DNA of 64,000 nucleotides from Uranotaenia lowii (Eukaryota > Arthropoda > Insecta > Diptera > Culicidae). The stretch covers positions 92,803,617 through 92,867,616 of the forward strand of contig NC_073691.1 in NCBI RefSeq assembly GCF_029784155.1, read 5' to 3'. A program made the position numbers and the translations under genes. Each line of letters opens with the position of its first letter. Positions within the stretch are counted from its first letter, which is position 1. The notes below the pieces were generated by a model. That model was not told the origin of the DNA. It worked only from the letters and a program-made list of their open reading frames with translations, and did not search any database. Below, one piece after another: positions 45,147-56,768 of the stretch.

Positions 45147-46984
45147 GCAAATATATGGAGTTCTAGCTGACGATAGGAAGACTTATTGGCGCTTGGGAAG
45201 TAGCACCTTGGAACACGAACATCGGCTAACATCGGGAATTGCTCGATCCATTTTACCCACTTCTCGCTAGCTCGATCGCTTATTTCCTCATCCCACTGCG
45301 TACCTGCACGCCAAATGTCTTGCAGCAGAACCTTTTCTTGGATTACGAAGGCCGCTAACAAGCCCAGCGGATCAAAGACGCTCATCAGGATTCTGAGTAC
45401 TTGACGCTCCGTAGATCACACAATTGTGGTTGAAAACTTGTTGAAAATGCCAGGAAATCATCTTTAGGCAGCCAATGCATTCCGAAAACTCTTTCGATGT
45501 TCGTATGTTCAAGATTTAGGGACCTTGGATCGGCAGATATTGGTTCTCCCAAAACCTTCTAGCACCTTCGAACTGTTAGATCTCTATCCTCGAATATTGA
45601 AGCCTCCTTGAGCATGTACGGTTTTCACTTCTTTGGCGATTTCTTCGGTTTCTCTCTCCGTTCCAAAGCTGCTGAGGTAGTCGTCCATATAATGACAATC
45701 GAATATCTCTTCTACAGCCCCGGGGGTACACATTCTCATAATCTAGGGCATTTTTTCGTTTTACGAATAGCGCTGAAGCTGGGGAACACGTTGCACCGAA
45801 AGTGGCCACTTGCATAACAAAAACTTCCGGTTCTTTGAAGGGGTCTGTCCTCCATAGGAACCTCTGAGCGTGTTGGTCCTCTGGGCGAATACGGATTTGG
45901 TGGAACATCTCAGCAATATCAACAGACACAGCAACTGAGAATTGTCGGAATCGGAAAAGCACATATGGTAGCTTAGCAAGTTGATCAGGACCTTTGAGTA
46001 ACATAGCATTCAAGGAGACAGTTGCAGCTGCATCCTAAATCATGCGGACTTTGTGTGGTTTCTTTGGGTTCAGCACTACTCCCAGTGGAAGGTACATACT
46101 TTTCGACAATCCTCTCTCTGCAATTCTTTCTCAGTAGCGCGGCGAGCGTGTCCTTTAACCTGATATTCTTCAATCTGTTTCGTAACTCATTCCAGCATCT
46201 CCGAGTTTCGCTTGAGCTTACGCTCGAGGCATTCATGGCGCTTCAATGCCATTGGGCGACTGTCAGGGAATTCGAAGTGATCAAATCTCCAAAGGAGGCC
46301 TGTTTCGAACCGGTCACCTTCCGGATTGTCGTTTCCTGTAAAATCTGTTTGGCTCGCTTGTCACTCTTGGATTCCAAAGCTATTCGGCCCGCTGCTCCTA
46401 CGTCCTCTAAGGCGAAATAGTCCCGCACTGCAGTGTGCAGAGTGTTGTCGCATGAACAATCGTTGCTGTGAATATTCACGGACAGTTTCGATCGGTCTTC
46501 TGTGGTTCCTCCATAAATACACCTCCCGAGCCTCGTTTTAATAGCTACTGGTTCTTGCGGTCGACCTTCTTTAATAGAGAGCGGAACTGTTAAGCGTAAG
46601 TTGTTCAAACCTATAAGAACTCGTGGTACCGCTTACAGGTAACTGGTAATGGGAAGACCCCGTAGATGAGAGAATGAACTAGAAAGAGCTCGATAATTCA
46701 TGGATTGGTGGGGAAGCGACAGTGCTTTCACTGTTCGAGTATCTCACAGTTTGAATCTCGGTCGATCAATACCAGAAACACTAAGTTCCACCACCTTTGA
46801 ATCTCGTTCTGTGCGCATTACGTTGCCTGTCCATCGTAGACAGAGCGTCTGACGCTCACCCTGCAGGCCAAGCTTACCGACCAACGCTTCTTCCACAAGC
46901 GTAAGTGAAGATCCCTCGTCAAGAAAGGCAAAAGTTTGAATTTTTCGATTCCCACTTCCATGAACAACTATTGGTACAATCCGT
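45147..46984 (-). pseudogene. BEL/Pao protease and reverse transcriptase
   Basis: From high to low coordinates: an aspartic protease of the DUF1758 kind (FLDEGSSLTLVEEALVGKL, 46744-46984), a linker (46243-46608), then RT with VSVDIAEMFHQIRI and FGATCSPASALF (45576-46013). A catalytic YMDD is visible in another frame near 45685, and VFDPLGLLAAFVIQEK of the Pao domain lies at 45147-45385. At least four frame changes occur, so it is non-functional. Confidence 0.8.
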
Positions 46985-47366
46985 TTCATACGGTATGCCC
47001 TGCGACACTTGAACTGGTTAGATCCGTTTCGTTTACCCAGTTACGAAAACCGTTGCCGCCTAATTGATTTAGACACGCTTCAAATTCGTCGTAATGCTGC
47101 ACGTGCTCTAGTCGTAGCGGATCTCCTTGCGTCGAGGATTGACGCTCCCATGCTGCTGGAGGCTATTCCTCTCAGTGTGCGACCCCGAGGATTAAGGAAC
47201 CAAAATCTACAGCTCTATGTTCCCATCCGGCTGAATAACTACGGAGCCAAGGACTACTTTCCGAAGAAAAATTTTAATGGTTTCGAGAACTTTGTAGATT
47301 TAACTAGTTTTTAACTCATTATTTTTATTAAGTTATCATTAGGATCAACATGTGATCCGTTGATGT
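46985..47366 (+). mobile_element. 5'-truncated LINE tail
   Basis: Encodes the last ~100 residues of a LINE polymerase (IPLSVRPRGLRNQNLQLYVP) and its 3' untranslated tail, which contains TTATCATTAGGATC. It is the same family as the LINE at 55173-61792 but in the opposite orientation, inserted between BEL gag and protease. Confidence 0.8.
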
Positions 47367-47919
47367 TTTTACACAAATAAATCCTCGAAATCCGGAAAAG
47401 ACAAAGTTGCGAAATACTACGGTGAACATGGTTTTCATAGACAGGCGGGCCACGAACAGTTGGTTTCGACCGTTGATTTGTAGGGAATCTGGAACTATGC
47501 TGGGCCTGCTGAGAACGGAAAAAGTGAAGAAGAGGGTGGTGGCGAACATGACAACCATTCCCGTTACACTTTCCACTAACACGGCAGGAACGATGTCCAT
47601 GAAAGTTGAGACAGTTCCGGCAAAGTCCCTCTCTTTCCACGACCTGCCAGCGTTCATCGACGTTGAGGGATTTGAATTGCTCACACTAGTTCAGACGATG
47701 GTTATGACCGCATACAATACACGTACGTTCTCTCGTTTCATCTCCTGTATAATCTGCATGTGCATGGAGCACTCCCCGTTTCGGTTTGCCGCGTTCTTCA
47801 GTTCTACTCGAATTCCGACGTAAGATGTTACAAGTCTGGCTGATTTCATGAGGGCGGACATAAACTCTCCAAACAGTTTAAGGTTTACTTCACCAATCAT
47901 TTCACTATAACATGCCCAC
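47367..47919 (-). pseudogene. BEL/Pao gag C-terminal part
   Basis: Contains the Pao zinc-knuckle region CRNCLNFHGHRSC followed by CNGNGCHVRHHPLLH. Upstream lies NLKLFGEFMSALMKSA in a second frame. Frameshifted. Confidence 0.7.
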
Positions 47920-49548
47920 TAGACCGCTGCAGGCTTTGTATGGGAAATCTGAAATTTATAAGTTATTACAACTCCCATACCATTTTTGATGGTATTTTCA
48001 CACACAAAAATCTCCGTAAAGTTTGAAAGCGATACATTGAGTCCTGATTTAGCGCAACGAGTTTTAATTTTGTATGGAGAATTACATGGGGAATCAATTT
48101 TTTTTATTCAAAAATCGTTACAGACTTACAGAAACTTCGGAAAAATAAAAAAAAGGCTGAATACTATTCCTCGAATTAATCTCTACAAATGATGTGAAGG
48201 TGCTATGATGATTAGTTGTTACACAACAAAGATATTTGGAATTAAGAAAAGATTTATCAAAAACTCAGACGAGTTTGCTTCACTCATGGCATCGCTGGCT
48301 GAAAACTTGCATGCAAGTTATTCCTTCCCAGATCGAAGGAACGGTTCCGAATCGGTCCGAAACCGGTCAGAAATCAGTCCAAAGTCAGTCCGTTTAACAG
48401 GTGAAGATTTATAATGTTGAATTCTTCATAAACTAAGTTTAGTAACTTTACTTTACACTATGGTGGTATTATTTAGAGAAAAAGCATCATTATTACAGTA
48501 AAACATTCATAACTTATATAATTTTCAATCGTTTTCGGTAAACAACCTCTTGAATCATTTGTTTTAACTGATTCACAGAATCCACAGGAAATGAAATTTT
48601 TTTAAATGTTATAATCAGGTCCGAATCCATAATTAAAGTTGATTTTTTCTAAAAAATGTGTTTATTTATCGTGTTTTCTATCATTAATTCACAAAAACTG
48701 TATGTATTGTGTTAAATTTACACAAAAATGAAGATTAGATGATCAATTGCAAATTTAACACTAAACATACCGACATTTTTTGTGTACCTTTTCATACCGC
48801 GAGCGGTCAAATGACAGCAAACACCTCTTCCGCTAAAACTCTCTTGTTTCTCGACCGATTTCTACAAAGTTTATAATTTTGGAAAGCTCGTTAATTGACT
48901 CAAATACGGTTTTCAGACAAAATAGAGCTTCAATTATTTTTCTCAAAGTTATTCAAAGTCGAAGAACAAAACAATCGAAAAAACAGGCTTCGGGAAAAAG
49001 GCTATAAATCAGTTATTAAGTACCCGAAAAAAAAAATTTCTTAGTGCCTGAGAACGCTGAAATTAGAAGCTATATGTTGCACATATGGAAATATTTTTGT
49101 TAATTTCTTAAGATCACTACCACTAAAAATGTAAAAAAGTGGTAAACCGTAATTTTTAATAAATCAACCACCAAAGCTGTTCCCGTTACATAAGAAAATT
49201 TTTGTAAAGTGAAATGGCGTAGAGACGTAATTTGTGACATTTTGGCATCTTTAGATTTCTAAACCACGGAACACAGAATATTTGATGACTTTTCAAAGGT
49301 AGCTGTTTCTTTTTAAACTTTTTATCAATCTGCCTTTTTGAGACTATTCTAGCACCTAGAATTGGCTTTGCACTGGATCGCAGTGTTCTCAGGCACTAAG
49401 TGAAATTCTTTTAGAGTACTTAATAACTGATTTAGAGCCTTTCCCGAATCCTGTTTTAGGAATTTTTTTCTTCGACTTTGAATAACTTTGAGAAAAATAA
49501 TTGTAGCTGAAATTCGTATTTAAGTCACATAACGAGCTTTCCAAAACT

Positions 49549-52500
49549 TAGCTTAGCTTAGCTTAGTTGACTACTCATATCCACCTTAAATCATAGAACT
49601 TGAATTGCTCAGAAATAATCATTCATTTAAAACTTAAGATAACATATTTGATTAGAATTTTTTCAACTTACGCACTTCAAATTCCATGATCGCTGGCGTG
49701 GCTAAGAAGAACAAGTTCTACCTCGCCAATGGTTGCTACTCCGTGATTGATCGAGGCCATCAGTTTTGTTCAAGGGCCAAAAGAATGGTGCTTGGGACTA
49801 GCAGTTCATTCACAATGCACAAAACTCATGCTCTCCCTTTGAAAATGATCAATAACGACGCCGGCCACGTCCTAGTAGTCAATGAGGAATGAAGGAAGGA
49901 TTACACTAGTTTACAAAATTTTAAAAAAATCGTGAACTTGATTAACTGACCAACATTTTTAATGTAAAATCAGGCGCTGAATCCGAAAATGAAATTCAAA
50001 AAAATCTCAGTAGAGCCGTTTTTGAGTTATGCTCCAAATATGAAATTTCGAAAAAATTAAAAAAGTTCTTGTACTTAGATTAAAATATCTCGGACGGCAT
50101 AACAGTAATTTGAAATCCCTTTTTTGCATATTGAAGGTGAATAAGTTTTCTATCGATCATCTGAACAATGTTTTTGCGTTTGACCAACAGTATTGCTGAT
50201 ATTAGTGACTTTATGAGAAAAAAAATTAAAAAAAACGCATTTTTTTAGAGAAAATTTTGTTTCAACGAAAGTTTTAGACTCGATGGTAGCATTTAAAAAA
50301 TCTGATTTTCTTTTGCGCTTAAATGTCAATTCAGAACAAAGATTTCAAGTGGTTATTTATCAAAATCGGTTGAAAATTGAAGGAGTTATTGCTACTTTAC
50401 AATAACTGAAATTTTTGGAGTTTTTAATAATTTAACAAACCGCAGTACACTTATCATAGTATAGGAAGAATGAAACATGATAAATCTCACTCGCTCCAAG
50501 TCAAAATAATTTATTAGCTTACCAGAAGGTCATATGCCAAGTTTCAGGAAGATCTGACCATAGGAAGGGGTTGCTTAAGTCTAAAACCTGAATAAAGTTT
50601 TGAGGTATTTCGCCCGGAAGGAACGAAAAATACTGGTTTTTCATCAATAACTTTTTTCATCACTAGCTGATTGTTTTTTATGGTTGATTTTCTTAAAGCC
50701 TAAGGTGAGACAAATATTTCACCCGAAGACTGTAACTCGATTGGATTTGAAACAGAAAAGTTATTGCGGTTCAAAGGCCGCAAATTTTGTCCAACACGCA
50801 ATGAGTACTTTTTACGCATTGCGTTTTATACGACAATTTTCGACCAAAATACAATCTTTGAACCGCAATAACTTTTCTGTTTCAAATCCAATCGAGTTAC
50901 AGTCTTGGGGTGAAATATTTGTCTCAACTAAGGCTTTAAGAAAATCAACCATAAAAAACAATCAACTAGTGATGAAATAAGTTATTGATGAAAAACCAGT
51001 ATTTTTCGTTCCTTCCGGGCAAATTACCTCAAAATTTTATTCACGTTTGAGACTTAAGCAACCCCTCCCTATGGTCAGATCTTCCTGAAACTTGGCATAT
51101 GACCTTCTGGTAAGCTAATAAATAATTTTGACTTGGAGCGAGTGAGATTTATCATGTTTCATTCTTCCTATACTATGATAAGTGTACTGCGGTTTGTTAA
51201 ATTAATAAAAACTCCAAAAATTTCAGTTATTGTAAAGTAGCAATAACTTCTTCAATTTTCAACCGATTTTGATAAATACCCACTTGAAATCTTTGTTTTG
51301 AATTGACATTTAAGCGCAAAAGAAAATCAAATTTTTTTAATGCTACCATCGAGTCTAAAACTTTCGTTAAAACAAAATTTTCTCTAAAAAAATGCGTTTT
51401 TTTATAATTTTTTTTCTCATAAAGTCACTAATATCAGCAATACTGTTGGTCAAACGCAAAAACATTGTTCAGATGAACGATAGAAAACTTATTCAATTTC
51501 AATATGCAAAAAAGGGATTTCAAATTACTGTTATGCCGTCCGAGATATTTTCATCTAAGTACATGAACTTTTTTAATTTTTTCGAAATTTCATATTTGGA
51601 GCATAACTCAAAAACGGCTCTACTGAGATTTTTTTGAATTTCATTTTCGGATTCAGCGCACGATTTCACATTAGAAATGACCTTCAGTTTACTGAGTTCA
51701 AAAATGCTGTAAACTAGTGTTATTAGTAGGATACTTAAAAGGATCAATTAACAACCTTTTGTCCCTTTATGTTCCAAAGTTTTACTTTAAAATTTTAAAA
51801 CAAAGGTAAAAGGTAAGTCAATATTACCAACTATAGAAACCGTCTATACGTCTGCGAATCTATATTCAAATATCCAAGGAAGGGGTTATGTCAGTGGGGG
51901 AAAGGTAATACATCAGGATCCATTTTGGTGAATGGTGCGATCGAGTTTTCCTACACCTCCTATGCTCCTAGATTTTTCATAAGGAAACTCCTATTTTTAT
52001 ATTTGAGGCAGTAATGAGAAATTTAATAGTAAAGTAAAAAATGTATTAAAATTTTCCTTTAACTAACTTGTTTTCCTAAATTTTGTTCCCTGATACACTA
52101 ATGTGTTTCCAAAAACGACCCTTTAGTGTAAAGAATATTAAAATTTTATTGAGGGATGAAGTGAATCTCCTTTTTAATTTTTTACTTGTTTATTAAGATG
52201 TGATAACTGATTAAGATCGTTTTAGGAAACTCATCAGTGCAATTCAACACTTTGCCTCATACTTTTTTCACAATTGCACGAAGAAAACAAATCAACAAAA
52301 AATGTCAGTTATTCATAGTATACAAGTGAGAAAATCGAGTTAAAAAATTTGAATTACTGAAAAAAACCAAAACTATTTTAATGTAGGTATGTATGTATTT
52401 ATGTATTACCATCACCCAATTAGCAATTATTCGCTTTATAACTTGTTCAAGATTTATCAACTGTAAAAATCCAAATGTCTTTGAGTGGACTATTACAAAG

Positions 52501-54000
52501 AACAAGACATGTAAGCAGAGGCACTTACATTTCTTAGTACGGGTAGGATAAAATTGTGTGTACCGGAAGAACAAATCTAAATTATACAGCGTTTGATTCG
52601 AGGCTTTATAATGCTAAGCGCTCCACTGGATGGGGAGAAAACTCACTGTAAATCAAATGTTTGGTAAGGATAATGATCATACGTGAAAAATTTATTCAAA
52701 AATCGATTGAATTCCTCCTGTATCACATTTTTCTTGTCTTATTAACATCACAATTTACATGATTTTATCAGTTTTCAACATTTCCTTAATTACCATTTAT
52801 CTAGTTGACTTTAACTATCAAGTGTTTTTTATTTTCAGATTATTCTTAGTTTCAAACTTTAAACTTCTGAAAATCTAAATATTTAATCCATGTTCTAAAA
52901 TTTCAAAATGTTCTAGTTTCTTAAATTTCACAATTTGATGTGTTTGAAACCTACAAGTGTGCAAATAGAATAAATTTAAAAAAAAAACTGGATTCCAAAT
53001 TCTCAAATTAAATAAAATTCAAATTTTTAAATTTTGTTCAAGCTTTCAAAACATATTATAATCAATTTAAAAAAAAACTTAGAATTTAAAAAATTCAAAA
53101 AGATGATTTCTGCGCTCACTCTCCGTTCTTTCTGGTCTTCACAACAACATCTATCGAACTGATACGATAAGCGTATGTTAAATCGTCTCGCTTAACGCGG
53201 TGTTTCGAAAACTCCTCTAAACGAACTCCCACTAAAATCTTCTTCACCATCTTCACCAAAAAAACCAATTCACATTTCCAACCAGCCCTCTCTAAAGACA
53301 CCTCTTACCACAAGATCCACCGTGTCGATTAAAAACAAGGCGCCACGCTTTTAAAACCCAATTCTAATCTATAAAATCCCAAAAAATATCGAAAACGAGG
53401 ATTAATACTTAGCTTGGAATCCTTGGAGCTGTAACTCTTAGGCTCTTCTTAGAATTTCACGTCAAAGACTAGCCTGAGTCCATCATTCTGTCTATCTAAT
53501 CCAAAAATCTGATTTCTCTTGCTATGAAATCATTCGAAAAAACTACATGCTCTTAAATTTATTGTTTATTTCATTTCACACACAACTTTCCGAAAAAAAT
53601 TAGACCTTTTTTCTTCAAATTTCCGTTCACATATTTTCAGCCCGTAATCTAAGGGCGCAGCCTCCGATCACGAATTATGATGCGCTTGGAATAAAAACTT
53701 GAACTTAGCCTCGATTTTCTGGCTGTTTTTGACAATGAAGGAAATCCGGCAAGAGAATAATTGATGTTCGAAAGGACACTTATCAGGTTGTTCCGACACT
53801 ATTTCACTACGGAAAACACCAAACAAAGCCGATAATTCCACTACTCTGGACTCGTTGCGAATCTCAAACATACGTACAAACAGTCTCGCACTAATTTTCG
53901 TACGAAAATTTAAATATATTTTAATTTTCCAAAAAGAAATTTTCCAGCTCCGAAAAAACGCGTTTGACACATTCAACCGCCGCCTACTCTTTTTTTTTTC
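49549..54000 (-). mobile_element. Probable LINE-type insertion with long target duplication
   Basis: ATAACGAGCTTTCCAAAACT is present at 49529-49548 and 54001-54020, flanking 4,452 bp. The left edge is a (TAAGC)n tail on the minus strand, as in some LINEs. It holds a CACTA-ended palindrome (49904-51719). I see no polymerase domain; the frames at 53668-53976 and 49686-49892 are unrecognised, so it is either mostly untranslated sequence or a non-coding passenger. Confidence 0.6.
49904..51719. mobile_element. CACTA-ended giant palindrome
   Basis: 1,816 bp with arms of about 850-900 bp, closely matched over most of their length, around a centre near 50810-50815. Termini CACTAGTTTACA with TTA duplications (49901-49903 and 51720-51722). 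CACTA ends with a 3-bp duplication fit the EnSpm/CACTA superfamily. No transposase. Confidence 0.75.
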
Positions 54001-54204
54001 ATAACGAGCTTTCCAAAACTATAAACTTTGTAGAAATCGGTCGAGAAACAAGAGAGTTTTAGGGGAAAGTGTTTACCGTCATTTGACCGCCCGCGGTATG
54101 AATGTATACCACATGCGTAACTTAATCTTATTTTTCAACTTGGTTGTGAATTTCGGGAACGTTTCACCACATCTATCAGCGTATATTGTGTCGCCAGTCC
54201 AGCG

Positions 54205-54379
54205 CTGTAAAATCAGTTGAGCGACAATGGATTTTTCTCAGAGTAGGTAAGTTAAACCTAACGTCGGAAGTAGTGCGCTGGAATCGTACGGTGACCCGCC
54301 ATCCAGCGCACTACTTCCGACGTTAGGTTTAACTTACCTACTCCGAGAAAAATCCATTGTCGCTCAACTGATTTTACAG
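54205..54379. repeat. 175-bp hairpin
   Basis: Two arms of about 79 bp, one or two mismatches, starting CTGTAAAATCAGTTGAGCGA, around a central spacer of about 17 bp. Probably a small MITE; no clear target duplication. Confidence 0.8.
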
Positions 54380-54912
54380 TTTTTCCCTGTAACGACAATA
54401 TCTCCAATAATCTCAAAAAGTTTGTATCTTACTTTCTACATAGTGCTGTAGTTTTTTTTCTATCTGCGTTACCCGATTTAAAACGCCTTTGTGTATGCCA
54501 CGCAGTAGCTTGTATTCAAAAATTTAGCTAGGAAAATTGCATGCAAGTTCATGATTCCAGTGCTGCTGACAGTTTTGACTGTTGATCTACTATGAATGAT
54601 TTTTTTTTTACAGATGGCTTTAACTTTTTTCTGGTAGCATCTAGCTGAAAGTAACCTTAGTAAAAATTGAAGTTTAAGAATACAGTAACCCAATGAAGAA
54701 GTTATTTTTTGCATAAGACCCAAAATTGCTTCCCTAGCGATTTTAATCTGAAAAAAAAAACTTTCCCCATACTAATTTCCATACAAATTTAAAAATCGTT
54801 GCGCTAATTCAGGGATGAACCAAATCATCTTATATTTAACACAGATGATTGGAGAGCAAAAAGGAATCGGAAAAACACATGGGAGCAAAAAGTCAGTTTT
54901 TGCAGCGGTCTA

Positions 54913-55172
54913 ATGTCCACTGCATCTGATATGAAATGGGCAAACGATCAACAAGTTCGGCGAGCAAGGATGGGTTGAAAAAATGGGCAGTTTGATTGGC
55001 AGCTTCTAAAGTGTAGCAGAAGCTTTGGACGGCCAGGCCGTAATCAATTAAAGTTTTCAGCTTTTCGGCTTTTGGGGCGGGAATAGTTTCAATTTTGTTC
55101 AAAAGGACCTTGATTAATTGCACAGGTCGACCGTAATGGCTGCGGAGAGTGTCGATAATTCCTGGCACTGAA
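54913..55172 (-). pseudogene. BEL/Pao gag middle part
   Basis: GIIDTLRSHYGRPVQLI and LAELVDRLPISYQMQW are typical of Pao gag (DUF1759-type). It joins 61793-62750 upstream and 47367-47919 downstream once the insertions are taken out. Confidence 0.8.
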
Positions 55173-55235
55173 TTATTGTTTATTAGAATAAAATCAACGG
55201 ATCATATGTAGATCCTAATGATAACTTAATAGTAA

Positions 55236-56768
55236 TTACAATACAAGATAAAAATTAACATAAAAATTAACACAGGTTTGTACAGTTCTTGAAACAGTTA
55301 AATTTTTTCTCCGGAACACGTTCCTCGAAACATCGAAGTCGAAATGCTCAGAAAAGCGATTGAACGTTTTCAATATGCCGATAAATGCGCTGTTCGCTCC
55401 ATAGTTGTTGAGAGGAATAGGAACATAGAGCTGCAAAAGCTGGTTTCTCAATCCTCGGGGACGCACGCTGAGAGGAATGGCCTCTAGCAAAACGGGACAG
55501 TCAACTCTGGACGTTTGGTCTATAAGGCGGCAGCGATTCTTATAGCTTGGTAAACGGAACGGGTCTTGCCAGTTCAGATGGCGTAGGGCATACCGCAAGA
55601 GGCGACGCTGGATAGCCTCGATTCGTTCAGCCCCATTCTGGTAGAAAGGGCACCAAACAGCTGAAGCATACTCGAGGATGGAACGAACTATACAGAAGTA
55701 AAGACTTTTCAGGCAATACACGTCTTTGAAGTCTTTGGCCATGCGAAATAAGAATCCAAGGTTTCTGGATGCTTTGTCGACGATGTAGTTTGTGTGAGTC
55801 TTAAACTCCAGGCGTTGATCGAGAATAACGCCCAGATCGTTGATGTGGTCCACCCGAGAAATGATTCCGTCTCCGAGAACGTACTCCGCAATAAGAGGGT
55901 GTCGCTTACGTGAGAATGATACGACCGAGCATTTACTGCGATTCAGGGACAGGCAATTCATGTCACACCACTGAGCAAACACATTGAACTGCTGCTGCAG
56001 GAAATTGGTGTCCTCTTGGCTGTTTATGGTGTGAAAGAGTTTCAGGTCGTCGGCATATGCAAGTTTTTTGCAGTCAAGTAGCGAGAGTACGTCATTAAAA
56101 TATATCACGAAAATTAGTAGTCCTAAATGACTTCCTTGAGGCACACCGGAGCAGGCAAGAAAATGGTTTGAAAAAGAGTCACCAATACGAATGGATAACT
56201 TTCGACCTGTTAAGTAACTGTGGAACCAGTGCAGAAGGGATCCACAGAAACCCAGACGTTCCAGCTTTGGGATAGCGATATCGTGGTTCACCTTGTCGAA
56301 TGCAGCAGAAAGGTCAGTATATATGGCGTCAGTTTGAGTTTTCCTAGCAAAGCTGTCTTGCACAAAAGATGTGAAGGTGAGTAAGTTAGTAGTCGTAGAT
56401 CGTTTAGACATGAACCCGTGTTGATCATTGAAAAGTTGGTGCTTGAAGAACGAATTAATGGGATCCAAGATAACCAATTCAAACAATTTGGCTATCGCGC
56501 ATAGAGCTGAAATTCCGCGGTAGTTGTTAAAATCTCTCTTGTCACCCTTCTTGTGAACAGGAAACATGTAGGCTTCCTTCCACAGCGAGGGAAAGATTCC
56601 AACATCCAGCGATGATTGGAAAATAAGCCGAATAGGAAACAGCAAAAGTGGCATAAAACGCTTCAAAAAAGTAGCAGGAATACCATCCGGGCCCATATAT
56701 GTAGAGTTTTTCAGCTTAGTTGTCGCTTTCGATATGGGTGCATCGTCGATTATGATACCGTTAAACGA
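55236..56768 (-). pseudogene. LINE ORF2, reverse transcriptase part
   Basis: About 510 residues with GPDGIPATFLKR, PVHKKGDKRDFNNYRGIS, DLSAAFDKVNHD, SGVPQGSHLGLLIFVIYFND and catalytic LAYADDLKLF, all standard non-LTR RT blocks, then the LINE C-terminal domain. The natural stop is at 55236. The frame is cut at its N-terminal side by the TIR element at 56769-58539. This half alone has no internal stop. Confidence 0.85.

Larger units (their letters stand above)
48791..54102. mobile_element. Foldback element split by a later insertion
   Basis: The outer ends CATACCGCG(A/G)GCGGTCAAAT are inverted. Arms of roughly 260-285 bp run 48791-49075 on the left and 49370-49548 plus 54021-54102 on the right. 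Removing the insertion at 49549-54000 restores an ~840-bp palindrome. No coding capacity; target duplication unclear. Confidence 0.65.
47922..54910. mobile_element. TIR complex in BEL gag, TA duplication
   Basis: Ends GACCGCTGCA inverted at both sides, flanked by TA (47920-47921 and 54911-54912), with about 180 bp of further imperfect arm similarity such as TTAGCGCAACGA. The BEL gag pieces on either side are consecutive. Most of its 7 kb is nested insertions. Confidence 0.6.

Noticed and set aside
46022..46420. 132-residue plus-strand frame
   Set aside because: Antisense to degraded BEL/Pao coding sequence.
55165..55172. Long target duplication for the LINE at 55173-61792
   Set aside because: GIID-like sequence occurs at both sides, but base-level comparison supports only a 3-bp GAA repeat.
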